DNA from: Paraconexibacter algicola
Lineage (GTDB): Bacteria; Actinomycetota; Thermoleophilia; Solirubrobacterales; Solirubrobacteraceae
Assembly: GCF_003044185.1 (NCBI RefSeq)
Contig: NZ_PYYB01000003.1
Location: 124,001 to 188,000 of the forward strand
DNA: 64,000 bases
Reading direction: 5' to 3'
The notes beneath the pieces were generated by a model, which made no database searches, was not told the origin of the DNA, and was given only the letters and a program-made list of their open reading frames with translations. The number at the start of each line of letters is the position of its first letter. Within the stretch, counting starts at the first letter, position 1. Made by a program: the position numbers and the translations under genes. Below, one piece after another: positions 16,738 to 25,832 of the stretch.

Positions 16738-17430
16738 CTACGCAGGGGCGTTGGTCTTCGCGACCAGGCCGGCGAGCCACTCGCCGAACTCCGGGCGCGA
16801 CTCCCAGTCCTTCTCGAACTGGGCGATCCCCGACGTCGTGAGCGGATGCTCGAGCATCTGCTTGAGCACCTTGCCGGGCAGCGTGGCGACCTCGCAGCCC
16901 AGGGCGGCGGCGGTCACGACGTGCAGCGGGTGGCGGATCGAGGCGGCCAGCACCTCGGTCTCGGTGTCCGACTGGCGCAGGACGTCGACGATCTCGGAGA
17001 CCACCTGCGTGGAGTCCACGGAGATGTCGTCCAGCCGGCCCATGAAGCAGGAGACGTAGGTGGCGCCCGCCTCGGCGGTCAGCAGCGCCTGGTTGGGCGA
17101 GAACACGAGCGTCATGTTCACCGGGTGGCCGTCGTCGGTCAGCTCCCGGGTGGCGGCGAGGCCCTCGGCGGAGAACGGCACCTTCACGCACACGTGCTCG
17201 TGCAGCGTGCGCAGCGCGCGCCCCTCGGCGACCATGCCCTTCGCGTCCTTGGCGACGACCTCGGCGCTGACCGGCCCGTCGACGAGCTCGCAGATCCGCC
17301 GGATGATGTCCGCCGGATCGCCGTCCTCCTTCGCCAGGAGGCTCGGGTTGGTGGTGGCCCCGGCGAGGACGCCCCAGCGGGCGATCTCCTCGACCTCGGC
17401 CACGGATCCGGTGTCGATGAACAGGCGCAT
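16738..17430 (-). CDS. fsa: Fructose-6-phosphate aldolase / transaldolase, FSA family
   Basis: The 230-residue product has the small single-domain transaldolase layout. Motifs in order are FIDTGSVAEVEEI, GATTNPSLLAKE, VCVKVPFSAEGL with the Schiff-base Lys83, NMTLVFSPNQALL, and YVSCFMGRLDD. It could serve the pentose phosphate pathway or cleave fructose 6-phosphate; the sequence does not decide. It lies 9 bases after folP and about 100 bases before rho. Confidence 0.9.
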   Translation of the reverse strand: MRLFIDTGSVAEVEEIARWGVLAGATTNPSLLAKEDGDPADIIRRICELVDGPVSAEVVAKDAKGMVAEGRALRTLHEHVCVKVPFSAEGLAATRELTDDGHPVNMTLVFSPNQALLTAEAGATYVSCFMGRLDDISVDSTQVVSEIVDVLRQSDTETEVLAASIRHPLHVVTAAALGCEVATLPGKVLKQMLEHPLTTSGIAQFEKDWESRPEFGEWLAGLVAKTNAPA

Positions 17431-17439
17431 GCCTCGAGA

Positions 17440-18360
17440 CTACCCGTCCCCTGCGATGTCATCCGCCGACGCGCGGATCCACTTCAGGCGGTCGTCGTCG
17501 GCGTCGAAGTCCGGGACGGGCTCGTGCCCGTCGAGCACGAGCTTCACGTCGAGCAGGTCACGCGCGGCGCGCACGTCGTGGACGCGGAGCATCGCGGCGC
17601 CCCGGTCCGCGCTCCAGCCGACCGCGGCCAGCGTGCCGGCCAGCCGCTCGCCGGGCGCCCGGCCCGTGATCGCCCCGACGAAGTACTTGTTGGACACCGC
17701 CAGCAGGACCGGCAGGCCGGTCGCGTGGAGCGCGTCGAGGTCGTGCAGGCACGCGACCGTCTCGGCCGGGGTCTTCGCGAAGTCCGGGCCGGGATCGAGC
17801 ACGAGCTGCTCGTCGGCGACCCCGCGCTCGCGCGCGACCCGGGTGATGTCGGCGAGGAACGAGCGCACGTCGGCGGCCACCGCGCCGCCGTAGTCGGCGA
17901 AGTGCACCTCCTTCGGGGCCGCCCGCGTGTGCATCAGGACGAGCGCCGCCCCGGTCTGCGCGCAGAGGTCCGCGAACTCCGGGGAGCGCAGGCCGCTGAC
18001 GTCGTTGAGCATGTGCGCCCCGACGTCGAGCACGGCGCGCGCGACCGCGGGCTTCCAGGTGTCGACGGAGACGATCACGCCCTCCGCGACGAGCCGCTCC
18101 ACCAGCGGGACCACGCGCTCGATCTCGACCTGCTCGGCGGTGACACCGGTGTAGGTGACGCCCGACTCGCCGCCGACGTCGATGAGGTCCGCCCCGGCCT
18201 CCACGAGCGCGAGCGCGTGCTCGACCTGCGCGTCGAGCGTCGTCAGCCGCCGCGTGTCGGAGAACGAGTCGGGGTTCGCGTTGACGATCCCCATGAGCAT
18301 CGGACGGCCCGCGGGCACGGTGACGCGCCGGTCGCGGAAGCGGATGACGTGGTCCTTCAC
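17440..18360 (-). CDS. folP: Dihydropteroate synthase-like protein
   Basis: The 306-residue TIM-barrel product has the DHPS order of motifs: LMGIVNANPDSFSD, ADLIDVGGES, LNDVSG, LVLMHTRAAP, LDPGPDFAKT and AMLRVHDVRAARD. It should condense pABA with the pterin pyrophosphate. Two key loops are odd: after GGES it reads GVTYTGV instead of TRPGA, and the usual SRKS near the end reads SNKY. The start is GTG at 18360, overlapping the upstream reductase stop. It may be a true but sulfonamide-insensitive DHPS or a relative with a changed substrate. Confidence 0.8.
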   Translation of the reverse strand: MKDHVIRFRDRRVTVPAGRPMLMGIVNANPDSFSDTRRLTTLDAQVEHALALVEAGADLIDVGGESGVTYTGVTAEQVEIERVVPLVERLVAEGVIVSVDTWKPAVARAVLDVGAHMLNDVSGLRSPEFADLCAQTGAALVLMHTRAAPKEVHFADYGGAVAADVRSFLADITRVARERGVADEQLVLDPGPDFAKTPAETVACLHDLDALHATGLPVLLAVSNKYFVGAITGRAPGERLAGTLAAVGWSADRGAAMLRVHDVRAARDLLDVKLVLDGHEPVPDFDADDDRLKWIRASADDIAGDG

Positions 18361-19118
18361 GGGTGCTCCCGGGTGTAGTGCAGGAAGAGGTGGTCGCCGG
18401 CGCGGTGCACGTCGGCGAGCGCGAGGTCGATGCCGGTGTCGCCGAAGCGGTCGCCCGTGAGCATGGTCAGCGTCTCCCCCGCGACGAGCTTCGGGGCGAC
18501 GGTGACGAGCAGGTCGTCCAGGCACTCCTGGGCGATCAGCTGGCGCAGCAGGCCCGGGCCGCCCTCGCAGCTGACACCGCGCACGCCGTGCGCGTCGGCG
18601 AGGTGCGCGAGCACGCCCGGGAAGTCGAGGGTGCCGGGCGTGAAGCGGGCGACCTCGACGTCGGCGCCGCAGCCCTCCAGCGTGCCGGTCTGCTCCTCGG
18701 TCGCGACGACGATCGGGACGCCCGCCTCGTCGAACAGCGGGATCTCGGCGACCGGCACGTCGAGGCGTCGGGAGACCGTGACGACGACGGGGTGCGGGGT
18801 GCGCCCGTGCGCGAGGCGGTGCTCGCGCTGGTCGTCGTCCAGCAGCGTCGCGTAGCGCTCGGCGTGCAGCGTGCGGGTGCCGGCGAGGACCGCGTCGGCA
18901 CCCGTGCGCAGCTCGCGCAGGAGCGCGCGGTCGGCCGCGTTGCCGAGCCCGACCGACCGGTCGGTCAGCTGCGCGCGCCCGTCGGCGGAGACGATCATCG
19001 CCGCCGCCACGCGCGGGCGGTCGCCGACCGGCTCGTCCAGCCGCAGGGCGCCGACGACGTCGCGGGCGGGACGCGGCCCGGCGGCCGCGTCGAGCGGGGT
19101 GAGGCGGTCGTCGCTCAG
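18357..19118 (-). CDS. RibD C-terminal/DHFR-like reductase
   Basis: The product has about 253 residues and belongs to the dihydrofolate reductase fold family of RibD C-terminal domains. Visible motifs are RVAAAMIVSADGRAQL, DAVLAGTRTLHAE, GRTPHPVVVTVSRRLDVP and VRGVSCEGGPGLLRQLI. Neighbouring folP suggests a folate role; the related Mycobacterium tuberculosis Rv2671 can act as a dihydrofolate reductase. The start is uncertain. No ATG or GTG lies at the expected place, but a CTG at 19118 would overlap the sigma factor stop as CTGA, matching the GTGA couplings nearby. A start further upstream (up to 19244) would lie inside the sigma gene. Confidence 0.75.
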   Translation of the reverse strand: MSDDRLTPLDAAAGPRPARDVVGALRLDEPVGDRPRVAAAMIVSADGRAQLTDRSVGLGNAADRALLRELRTGADAVLAGTRTLHAERYATLLDDDQREHRLAHGRTPHPVVVTVSRRLDVPVAEIPLFDEAGVPIVVATEEQTGTLEGCGADVEVARFTPGTLDFPGVLAHLADAHGVRGVSCEGGPGLLRQLIAQECLDDLLVTVAPKLVAGETLTMLTGDRFGDTGIDLALADVHRAGDHLFLHYTREHP

Positions 19119-20806
19119 GACGGTCGGCGGGTCGGCGCGGTGGGCGCGAGGGCGGGCGCCGGGGCGAGCGAGCGCGAGCAGCCCGCACCGGTCGGCTGGC
19201 AGCCGGTGGTCGACGGCGCGCACGCGGTCGCGGTCGGGCGGCACGGTGCCGGGGTCGGCGTGGGGTCGGGCTGTGCGGTCGGGGCGGGCGTGGGCTCGGC
19301 GGTCGGCGCCGGGGTCGCCGCGGGCGCGGGATCGGGCTGCGGCGCGGGCGTCTGCGGCTCGGCGGTCGCGGCGGGCGCCGCGGGCGTGCCCTTCAGGGGG
19401 TCGCGTCCCCCGGACTGGCCGCCGCTGCCGCCGCCCCCGCCGGAGGTGTCGACCGTGCCCCGTCCCGGCCGGGACGGACGGCGGGTCCCCGGGCGGCGCG
19501 TCGCGACGGGCGTCGTCGGCGCGGCGGTCGGGGCGACCGGGATCTGGATCGTCTGGGTGACGCCGGGGGCCACGACGACCGGTACGGCCCGCGTGCGCGG
19601 GCGGCTCTTGCGGTCGGCGGTGCGGCGCGTCGGCGTCGTGGCGGTGGTGGTGGACGCGGGCGTCGCCGGCGCACCGGTGGGGCCCGGGGTCGGCGTGCCG
19701 ATCGCGCTGGCCGGGGTCTCGGTGACGAGCCGCTGCGGCTCGTCGTCGGTGCCGGCGACGAACGCGACCGTACCCGTGACGATCAGCAGCGCGGCGGCGA
19801 GCAGCCCGGCGAAGAGGCCGCGGCGTCGGCGGCGCTCGTCGTCGACGACGTCGGCGGCCGCGTCGACCGCGGCACCGACCCCGGCGAGCACGCCACCGGC
19901 CCCGGCGGCAGCACCCGTGCCGGTCCCGGCAGCGCCCGCGCCGCCGTCGGCTCCCGGGCGCCCGATGTCGCTCCAGTCGCTGCCGGTGAGCTCGGCGGCC
20001 TTGGCCATGGTGTCGCGGAACAGGAACGCCGCGGGAACGATCGGCGTCCAGGCGCGGTAGCTGACGCCCGCCTCCTCCATCGCCTCGACGCTCACCTGGC
20101 AGGTCGCGCAGCCCGCCACGTGCCCGGCCAGCCAGTCACGGTCCCCACCGTCGCCCAGCTGCCCGTCCTGGCGCATCGCGATGAGCGGCAGCGCGCGCTC
20201 GCAGTCGGCCGAGCTCGCCGCCACCGAGGCCAGCGCGCTGCCGCGCAGCTCGTCCCGCAGCTTGATCCGCGCCCGCGAGATGAGCTGCGCGACCGAGTTG
20301 CGGTTCATGTCCATGATCGCCGCGATCTCGTCGTAGGAGAGCTCCTCGAGCTCGCGCAGCGCGAGCACCTCGCGCTGGCGCTCGGGCAGCCGCTCGTTCG
20401 CGCCGCGCACGGACTCCTGCAGCGCGCCGAGCATCGCGGCGCGCTCCGGGTCGACGTCCAGCGGCGCGCCGTCGCCGTAGACGGGCCGCGCCCCCGACTC
20501 GGGGATCTCGTCGACCGCGTCCGCCTTCTTGCGACGGCCGATCACGTCGTAGCTCGCGTTGCGGGCGGCGGTGAACAGGTACGCGCCGAAGTTGAGCTCG
20601 CGGTCCTGGAGCGCGGGCAGTCGCTGGAGCACCTTGAGGAACGCGTCCTGCGTGGCGTCCTGGGCGTCCTGCTCGTTGCCGACGAGCCGGAAGCAGAAGG
20701 TGTAGATCCGCTGCTCGTAGGCGTCGTAGAGGCGCGCGAAGGCCTGACCGTCGCCTGCGGCGGCGGCACGGGCGAGACGACCCTCGTCCAGCGGGCCCCC
20801 GGACAT
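19115..20806 (-). CDS. ECF sigma factor fused to zinc-finger anti-sigma-like and membrane tail
   Basis: The 563-residue product starts with a complete ECF sigma factor. Region 2 (residues ~17-90) includes DAQDATQDAFLKVLQ, and region 4 (~130-185) includes LPERQREVLALRELEELSYDEIA. Next comes a zinc-finger anti-sigma-like motif HVAGCATC (His229, Cys233, Cys236), then a basic-flanked membrane helix at about 325-350. The outer ~200 residues are Pro/Thr/Ala-rich and carry four late cysteines. Sigma and regulator are usually separate proteins; here the sigma domain would be tethered to the membrane and need release by proteolysis or a conformational change. It heads the leftward ribD-like/folP/fsa/rho chain. 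Confidence 0.88.
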   Translation of the reverse strand: MSGGPLDEGRLARAAAAGDGQAFARLYDAYEQRIYTFCFRLVGNEQDAQDATQDAFLKVLQRLPALQDRELNFGAYLFTAARNASYDVIGRRKKADAVDEIPESGARPVYGDGAPLDVDPERAAMLGALQESVRGANERLPERQREVLALRELEELSYDEIAAIMDMNRNSVAQLISRARIKLRDELRGSALASVAASSADCERALPLIAMRQDGQLGDGGDRDWLAGHVAGCATCQVSVEAMEEAGVSYRAWTPIVPAAFLFRDTMAKAAELTGSDWSDIGRPGADGGAGAAGTGTGAAAGAGGVLAGVGAAVDAAADVVDDERRRRRGLFAGLLAAALLIVTGTVAFVAGTDDEPQRLVTETPASAIGTPTPGPTGAPATPASTTTATTPTRRTADRKSRPRTRAVPVVVAPGVTQTIQIPVAPTAAPTTPVATRRPGTRRPSRPGRGTVDTSGGGGGSGGQSGGRDPLKGTPAAPAATAEPQTPAPQPDPAPAATPAPTAEPTPAPTAQPDPTPTPAPCRPTATACAPSTTGCQPTGAGCSRSLAPAPALAPTAPTRRPS

Positions 20807-20863
20807 GGGCGCGATGCTACTCCCCCGCCCACCGGATCTCAGCCCACAGCGCCGACATCGGTC

Positions 20864-22786
20864 CTACCTGCCGGCCTTCTTGATCGTGATGCGGCGCGTG
20901 ACGGCGACCGCGTTGCCGGCCTTGTCGGTGGCGCTCACGCGGACGGTGAAGGTGCCGCGGCGGAAGCGGTGCGCGACGGTGCCGCGGTTGCGGCCGCGCA
21001 CCGTGACGGTCGGGGTGCGGTCGCCGAAGTCGATCCGCACGAACGAGAGGCCGGACGCCTTCGCCCCGGTCGACGACGCGTCCGACGCGGTGAAGGCGAC
21101 CTTCACGAGCCGGTTGGCGCGGCGCGTCCCCGAGACGGTGAACCGGACCGTCGGCGACGTCGCGTCGACGCGGAGGTTCTTCAGCGGCGTGACGGTCTGC
21201 TGGCCGCGGCGGTCCTTGGCGATCACGCGGACCCGGTGCAGACCGTCGGTCAGCGGCGTCGCGGGCGTGAGCTTCGTGTCCTGGGTGGTGCCGACCGACA
21301 CGCCGTCGACCTGCACCTCGTAGGTCGGCGGGCCCCACAGCTCGAACGAGGGCGACCAGCTGATCGTCGGCCGGGCGATCCCGCGGACCTTCGTCGTCGT
21401 GTAGACGCGGAAGGCGCCGGGCGCGCGGTCGAAGCTCGCGGACATCAGCTTGCGGTCGCCGCCGCTGCCCTGGACGAACACCGCGACGAGGTCGCCCGCC
21501 CGGTTGCTGGCCGCGTCGAAGCCGCCGTCCGGGTCGACCGGGCCGAGGTCGGGGTTGCTCAGGGGGACGACGGGCGCCGGGGCGGGCACGGTGCGCTTGG
21601 CCGGGTCGATGTCCCACGTGCGCACCCGCACCTGGGCGCCGACCGGGCTCCCCTCCAGCCAGGTGACGTAGCCGTCACCGGTCTCCGGGAACGCCGGGAC
21701 GGGCAGCGGCGCGACGGCGTTGCCGCCGTCGAAGCGCACCGACGGGAAGATCTTGTCGTCGTGCACCGGCGTGCCGATCGCGCCGAACTGGGAGACGGTG
21801 CCGACGGTGATGATGCCCTCGCCACGGCCGTTCAGCTCGACCCGCGGCGTCCCGGCGGCCTCCCCGTTGCCGGTCGCCTGCCCGTCGACGACCGACGGCG
21901 CCTCGAAGGCCGAGCCGACGAGCCGCCGGGTGATCACGCGCGCGGTCGAGCCGAGGCCGTCGGCGAACGCCTGCCGGAAGGCGACCCACGCGAAGCTCGA
22001 GTCGTCCTCGATGTCCAGCTCGGGCGAGTCCGCGTCGCGCGCGGCGCGCCCGTCGAGCTCGGGCAGCGACAGGTCCTGCGGCGCGGCGGAGATCCGCTGG
22101 CCGAACACGCGGCGGCCGTAGACGTGGCTGCGCCCGTCGGTCCCCTGCTCGCCCCAGACGACCAGGCCGGTCCCGTCGGCGGAGATCGCGACCTTCGAGC
22201 GGCGCGGACCGTCACCCGCCTCGAGGCCCGGGACGATGTCGAGCGTGTCGGGCAGCACCGTGAACGCGGTCTGGTCGCGCTCCAGCCGCGCGACGCGCAC
22301 GTCGCTCGGGGAGGCGCCCGGCGCGGTGAAGGAGAGGTAGGCGGCGCCGTTGATCGACATGTCGATCGCGGGGTTGGAGCCCGCGGACGCCACGAGCGTC
22401 GGGGCCGCGAAGCCCGGGGCGCCGGCGGGCCGCGAGACCGCGAACAGCGAGCCGCCGCTCACGAACGCCACTGCCACCCGGCCCCCGTCGGCGGCCGCGA
22501 CGACCGGCTGGGAGCCCGCGGCGCCCAGGTCGCCGTCGACGCGCACCGGCGCGCTCCAGACCCCGCGCTCCAGCCGCGACACGAAGATGTGGTCGACGCC
22601 GCCGTCACGCTTGACGTACGCGAGCGCCCCGGTCCCGTCGCGGGCGACGTCGAGGTCGCCGAACCGGACGATGTCCCCGCTCGGGCCGTCGATCGGCTCG
22701 CCCGGGAAGAACCCGGCCTGGGCCGGCCCGGCCAGGGCGAGCGCGGCGGCGCCGGCCGCGATGAGCGTGGGGATGGTGCGTGACAT
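20864..22786 (-). CDS. Secreted beta-propeller/Ig-like protein
   Basis: The 640-residue product has a signal peptide ending near ALAGPAQA (residue ~24). The first ~400 residues have repeats of the type GxxAVAFVSGGSLFAVSR and GTGLVVWGEQGTDGRSHVYGR, suggesting a beta-propeller. Two or three Ig-like/PKD-like domains follow, including DGLHRVRVIAKDRRG and FVRIDFGDRTPTVTVRG at the C-terminus. It is exported and probably surface-attached. No catalytic residues are recognised. Confidence 0.75.
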   Translation of the reverse strand: MSRTIPTLIAAGAAALALAGPAQAGFFPGEPIDGPSGDIVRFGDLDVARDGTGALAYVKRDGGVDHIFVSRLERGVWSAPVRVDGDLGAAGSQPVVAAADGGRVAVAFVSGGSLFAVSRPAGAPGFAAPTLVASAGSNPAIDMSINGAAYLSFTAPGASPSDVRVARLERDQTAFTVLPDTLDIVPGLEAGDGPRRSKVAISADGTGLVVWGEQGTDGRSHVYGRRVFGQRISAAPQDLSLPELDGRAARDADSPELDIEDDSSFAWVAFRQAFADGLGSTARVITRRLVGSAFEAPSVVDGQATGNGEAAGTPRVELNGRGEGIITVGTVSQFGAIGTPVHDDKIFPSVRFDGGNAVAPLPVPAFPETGDGYVTWLEGSPVGAQVRVRTWDIDPAKRTVPAPAPVVPLSNPDLGPVDPDGGFDAASNRAGDLVAVFVQGSGGDRKLMSASFDRAPGAFRVYTTTKVRGIARPTISWSPSFELWGPPTYEVQVDGVSVGTTQDTKLTPATPLTDGLHRVRVIAKDRRGQQTVTPLKNLRVDATSPTVRFTVSGTRRANRLVKVAFTASDASSTGAKASGLSFVRIDFGDRTPTVTVRGRNRGTVAHRFRRGTFTVRVSATDKAGNAVAVTRRITIKKAGR

Positions 22787-22903
22787 GGACGTTCGTGACT
22801 CCGTTGCTGGTTCCGAGTGGGTGCGCGAACAGCCCGTACGCTGCCATGCGGGGCGGTCGCTCCGTGCCGGTTCCGAGGTTCCAACCGGCGAGTGGGCCAG
22901 GAG

Positions 22904-24628
22904 TTACGCCGCGGGTTCGGAGGATGTCGCGGCCTGCGCGACGATGCCCTCCGCGGCGGCCTCGGCCAGGAAGGTCGAGACCTCCTGCGCGACGCGCGCG
23001 TCGTCCCAGCCGAGCTCGGGCGCCATCGCCCGCGCGACGCGCTCGGCGGTGACGCCGTCGAGGGCCGCGACCTCGCGGGCGGCGGTCAGCCCCAGCCGGG
23101 TGCGGCGCAGCAGCACGTCGCCGACCGAGCGGGCCTGCTCGCGCCGCGCGGCGTGCACGACCTCGGCGAGGAGGTCGGCCGGGCCGCCCTCGACCACCGG
23201 CTGGGCGAGCTCGCCGCGCTCGGCGGCGATCCGCAGCACGTCGTGCGCGGCGTGACCGTAGCGGCCGGCCAGCTGCGCGTAGGCCTCGTCGGGGACGCCC
23301 TCGACCCGCGGCAGCTCGTCGGCCCCGACCGCGAACCCCAGCGGGATCTCGTGCGTGCGGCACGGCGCGTCGCGCGCGTCCCGCTCGACGAGCCGGTCGA
23401 CGGCCATCTTCGCCATTCGCCGCCAGGTCGTGAGCTTGCCGCCGGTGATCGTGATCATGCCGCTGGAGGTCTCGTACAGCTCGGCCTTGCGGGAGATGTC
23501 GACCGACTTGCCCGGATCGCCGGTGGAGATGAGCGGCCGCACGCCGGCGAACGCGCCCGTGATGTCCTCCACGCCCAGCGAGGTCCCGAAGAAGCCGTTG
23601 GTGGCCTCCAGCAGGTAGTCGAGGTCCTCGGCGGCGGGCTGCACGTGGTCGAGCGCCCGCTCGCCCTCGGGGTCGAAGTCGTTGTCGGTCGTGCCGATCA
23701 GCGTGCTGCCCAGCCACGGCAGCGCGAAGATCGTGCGGCCGCCGCCCGCCGGGACGATCGCGCCGCTGACCAGCGGCACGTCCTTGGCGCTGAGCGTGAT
23801 GTGCGTGCCGCGGGACGGCCGGATGCGCGGCACCTCGGCCTCGTCGTGCAGCTCGTCGGGACGCAGCCGGTCGGCCCACACCCCGGTCGCGTTGACGACG
23901 TTCGCCGCGCGCAGCGGGAACGTGTCGCCCGTGGCCACGTCGCGGACGTGGACCCCGGCGGTGCGGCCGCCCTCGTCGAGCAGCTCGGTGACCTCCAGGC
24001 CGTTGCAGCACACCGCGCCGAACCGCTCCGCCTCGGCCAGCACGGTCATCACGAGCCGGCTGTCGTCGGTCTGGCAGTCGTAGAAGAGGTAGCCGGAGGT
24101 CGGCTCGCGGTCGGCGAGGGCGGGCAGCCGCTCGACGACCTCCTCGCCGCTGATGACGCGGTGGCGGTCCGGCGCCCAGTCGGCGAGGCCGTCCCCGTCG
24201 ACGTCCTCGGCCACGTCGCCGCGGCGGCCCTTGCGACGCAGCCGCACCTTGTCGAGCGACATCACGTCGTAGAGGTTCAGCCCCGCGCCGACCTTCATGT
24301 CCAGGCGCTCGTCGTTGAACGCGGCGACCACGAGCGGCAGCGGCTTCACGAGGTGCGGCGCGAGCCGGACCATGATCTGCCGCTCCAGCAGCGCCTCGCG
24401 GACGAGGCCGAGGTCGAAGTTCTGGAGGTAGCGCAGGCCGCCGTGGACGAGCTTGGAGCTACGGCTCGAGGTGCCGGAGGCGAAGTCCGCGCGCTCCACG
24501 AGCGCGACGCTGTAGCCGCGGGTCGCGGCGTCGAGCGCGACCCCCGCGCCGGTGATGCCTCCGCCGACCACGACGACGTCGTAGGAGTCGGCCGCCAGGG
24601 CGGCGAGGGCGGTCTCGCGGGCGATCAC
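22904..24628 (-). CDS. glpD: Glycerol-3-phosphate dehydrogenase
   Basis: The 574-residue FAD enzyme oxidises glycerol 3-phosphate to dihydroxyacetone phosphate at the membrane and feeds electrons to quinone. The N-terminal FAD motif is VVVVGGGITGAGVALDAA at residues 18-35, followed by GTSSRSSKLVHGGLRYL, which is diagnostic of GlpD. The middle has FALPWLGSTLIGTTDND, and the C-terminal GlpD/GlpO cap domain is complete. Length is normal. It is a single gene, divergent from the secreted protein at 24746. Confidence 0.95.
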   Translation of the reverse strand: MIARETALAALAADSYDVVVVGGGITGAGVALDAATRGYSVALVERADFASGTSSRSSKLVHGGLRYLQNFDLGLVREALLERQIMVRLAPHLVKPLPLVVAAFNDERLDMKVGAGLNLYDVMSLDKVRLRRKGRRGDVAEDVDGDGLADWAPDRHRVISGEEVVERLPALADREPTSGYLFYDCQTDDSRLVMTVLAEAERFGAVCCNGLEVTELLDEGGRTAGVHVRDVATGDTFPLRAANVVNATGVWADRLRPDELHDEAEVPRIRPSRGTHITLSAKDVPLVSGAIVPAGGGRTIFALPWLGSTLIGTTDNDFDPEGERALDHVQPAAEDLDYLLEATNGFFGTSLGVEDITGAFAGVRPLISTGDPGKSVDISRKAELYETSSGMITITGGKLTTWRRMAKMAVDRLVERDARDAPCRTHEIPLGFAVGADELPRVEGVPDEAYAQLAGRYGHAAHDVLRIAAERGELAQPVVEGGPADLLAEVVHAARREQARSVGDVLLRRTRLGLTAAREVAALDGVTAERVARAMAPELGWDDARVAQEVSTFLAEAAAEGIVAQAATSSEPAA

Positions 24629-24745
24629 CCCTCGGAGTCTACGAATCGCGATGACGGGCTACAGGTTCGCCGGGGTGCTGCCGATAGGCGCCGTAGGAGC
24701 CCAGGGGAGGCTCCCGATCCACGTGAACCCAGGGGACCACTTGCC

Positions 24746-25597
24746 ATGACGGCCCGCACCGCCCGCACCATCGCCCTCGCGGCACTCGCCTCCACCGCCG
24801 TCGCGGCGCCGGTCGCGAGCGCCGCAGCCGCCGAGCCGCAGGAGCGCGCCCTCGGCGTGCCGGTCGCCGACGTCGGCAAGATCGTCGCGCAGCTCGGCAG
24901 CACGATCGGCGGCATCGTCGGCGGCACGATCCCCGGGGTCGGGGCGATCATCACCGAGACAACGAACTCCGTCGGCGGGCTGATCAGCGGCACGACGCTC
25001 GCGGTGAGCGAGTCGGTGGACGCCACCATCGGCCAGGTCCTCAACGACAGCGGCCTGGGCGGCATCATCGGCCCGGACACGCCGGGCGGCGGCGCCAAGG
25101 GCGGCCTGCTCCCGACCGACGCCCTGAACAACCTGCTCAAGACGCTCGGCATCCCGACGGTCGCCGGGACCGGCGCCGGCCAGGCGGTCGCCCCCGACGG
25201 CACGGTCGTCGCCGACGCGCAGGCGCCCACGGCGCGCTTCACGGTGCTGTCGAAGCTCCGGGACGTGCAGAAGGACGGGAAGCTGCGCCTGCAGGTCACG
25301 ACCGACGAGCCCGGCGTCGTCGCCTTCAGCAGCACGCTGCGCCCCGGCGTCGCCCGCGCGGCCGCCGCCCGCAGCGGGACCCGCGCCGTCGCGCACTCGC
25401 GGCGGGTCATCCACATCCCCACCGTGACGCTCGGCTTCCGCCAGGCGGGCACCCTCAAGGTGACCGTGCAGCTCGCCAAGACGGCGCAGCGCACGCTCGG
25501 CAACGCCAAGGACGCGCGGATCTCCGTCGGGATCGTCGCGGCCGACAGCGCCCGCAACCAGGTGTCCGGGCGCGTCAAGCAGACCGTCGGGCGCTAG
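24746..25597 (+). CDS. Secreted protein, unknown
   Basis: The 283-residue product starts at ATG 24746 with AGGGGA about ten bases upstream. A signal peptide ends near VASAAAAEP (residue ~28). A Gly/Ile-rich middle with repeated GGIVGG and GGLISG turns is followed by a beta-rich C-terminal half (residues ~150-283) with basic strands. The C-terminal half resembles the small Ig-like domains found on other secreted proteins in this window. No known family is recognised. Confidence 0.75.
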   Translation: MTARTARTIALAALASTAVAAPVASAAAAEPQERALGVPVADVGKIVAQLGSTIGGIVGGTIPGVGAIITETTNSVGGLISGTTLAVSESVDATIGQVLNDSGLGGIIGPDTPGGGAKGGLLPTDALNNLLKTLGIPTVAGTGAGQAVAPDGTVVADAQAPTARFTVLSKLRDVQKDGKLRLQVTTDEPGVVAFSSTLRPGVARAAAARSGTRAVAHSRRVIHIPTVTLGFRQAGTLKVTVQLAKTAQRTLGNAKDARISVGIVAADSARNQVSGRVKQTVGR

Positions 25598-25646
25598 ACG
25601 CCGCCCGGCGCGACTGCACGGGCCGTGTCCCGGGAATCCCCCGGGC

Positions 25647-25832
25647 ATGGCACCTCGTGGACGAACGGACGAGCAGCGCCGACAGGCGAAGGCGGCGGCG
25701 ATCGGCGGTCTCGCCGGCGTCCTCCTCATCGGCGTCGTGATCGTCCTGGTCGGCTACCCGCTCGGGCTGATCCCGCTCGCCGGGTCGCTCGTGATCCTCG
25801 GCATGGTCTACCGCGGCACGTTCGACCGCTAG
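25647..25832 (+). CDS. Small two-helix membrane protein
   Basis: The 61-residue product has a basic N-terminus (RGRTDEQRRQAKAA) and two hydrophobic segments at about 17-36 and 39-55. No family is recognised. Its stop shares the palindrome CTAG (25829-25832) with the stop of the opposing gene, so the two reading frames end on the same four bases. Confidence 0.6.
   Translation: MAPRGRTDEQRRQAKAAAIGGLAGVLLIGVVIVLVGYPLGLIPLAGSLVILGMVYRGTFDR

Noticed and set aside
20120-22783. An 887-codon rightward frame over the sigma factor and secreted protein
   Set aside because: It is the complement of two real genes and has no ribosome-binding site or domain.
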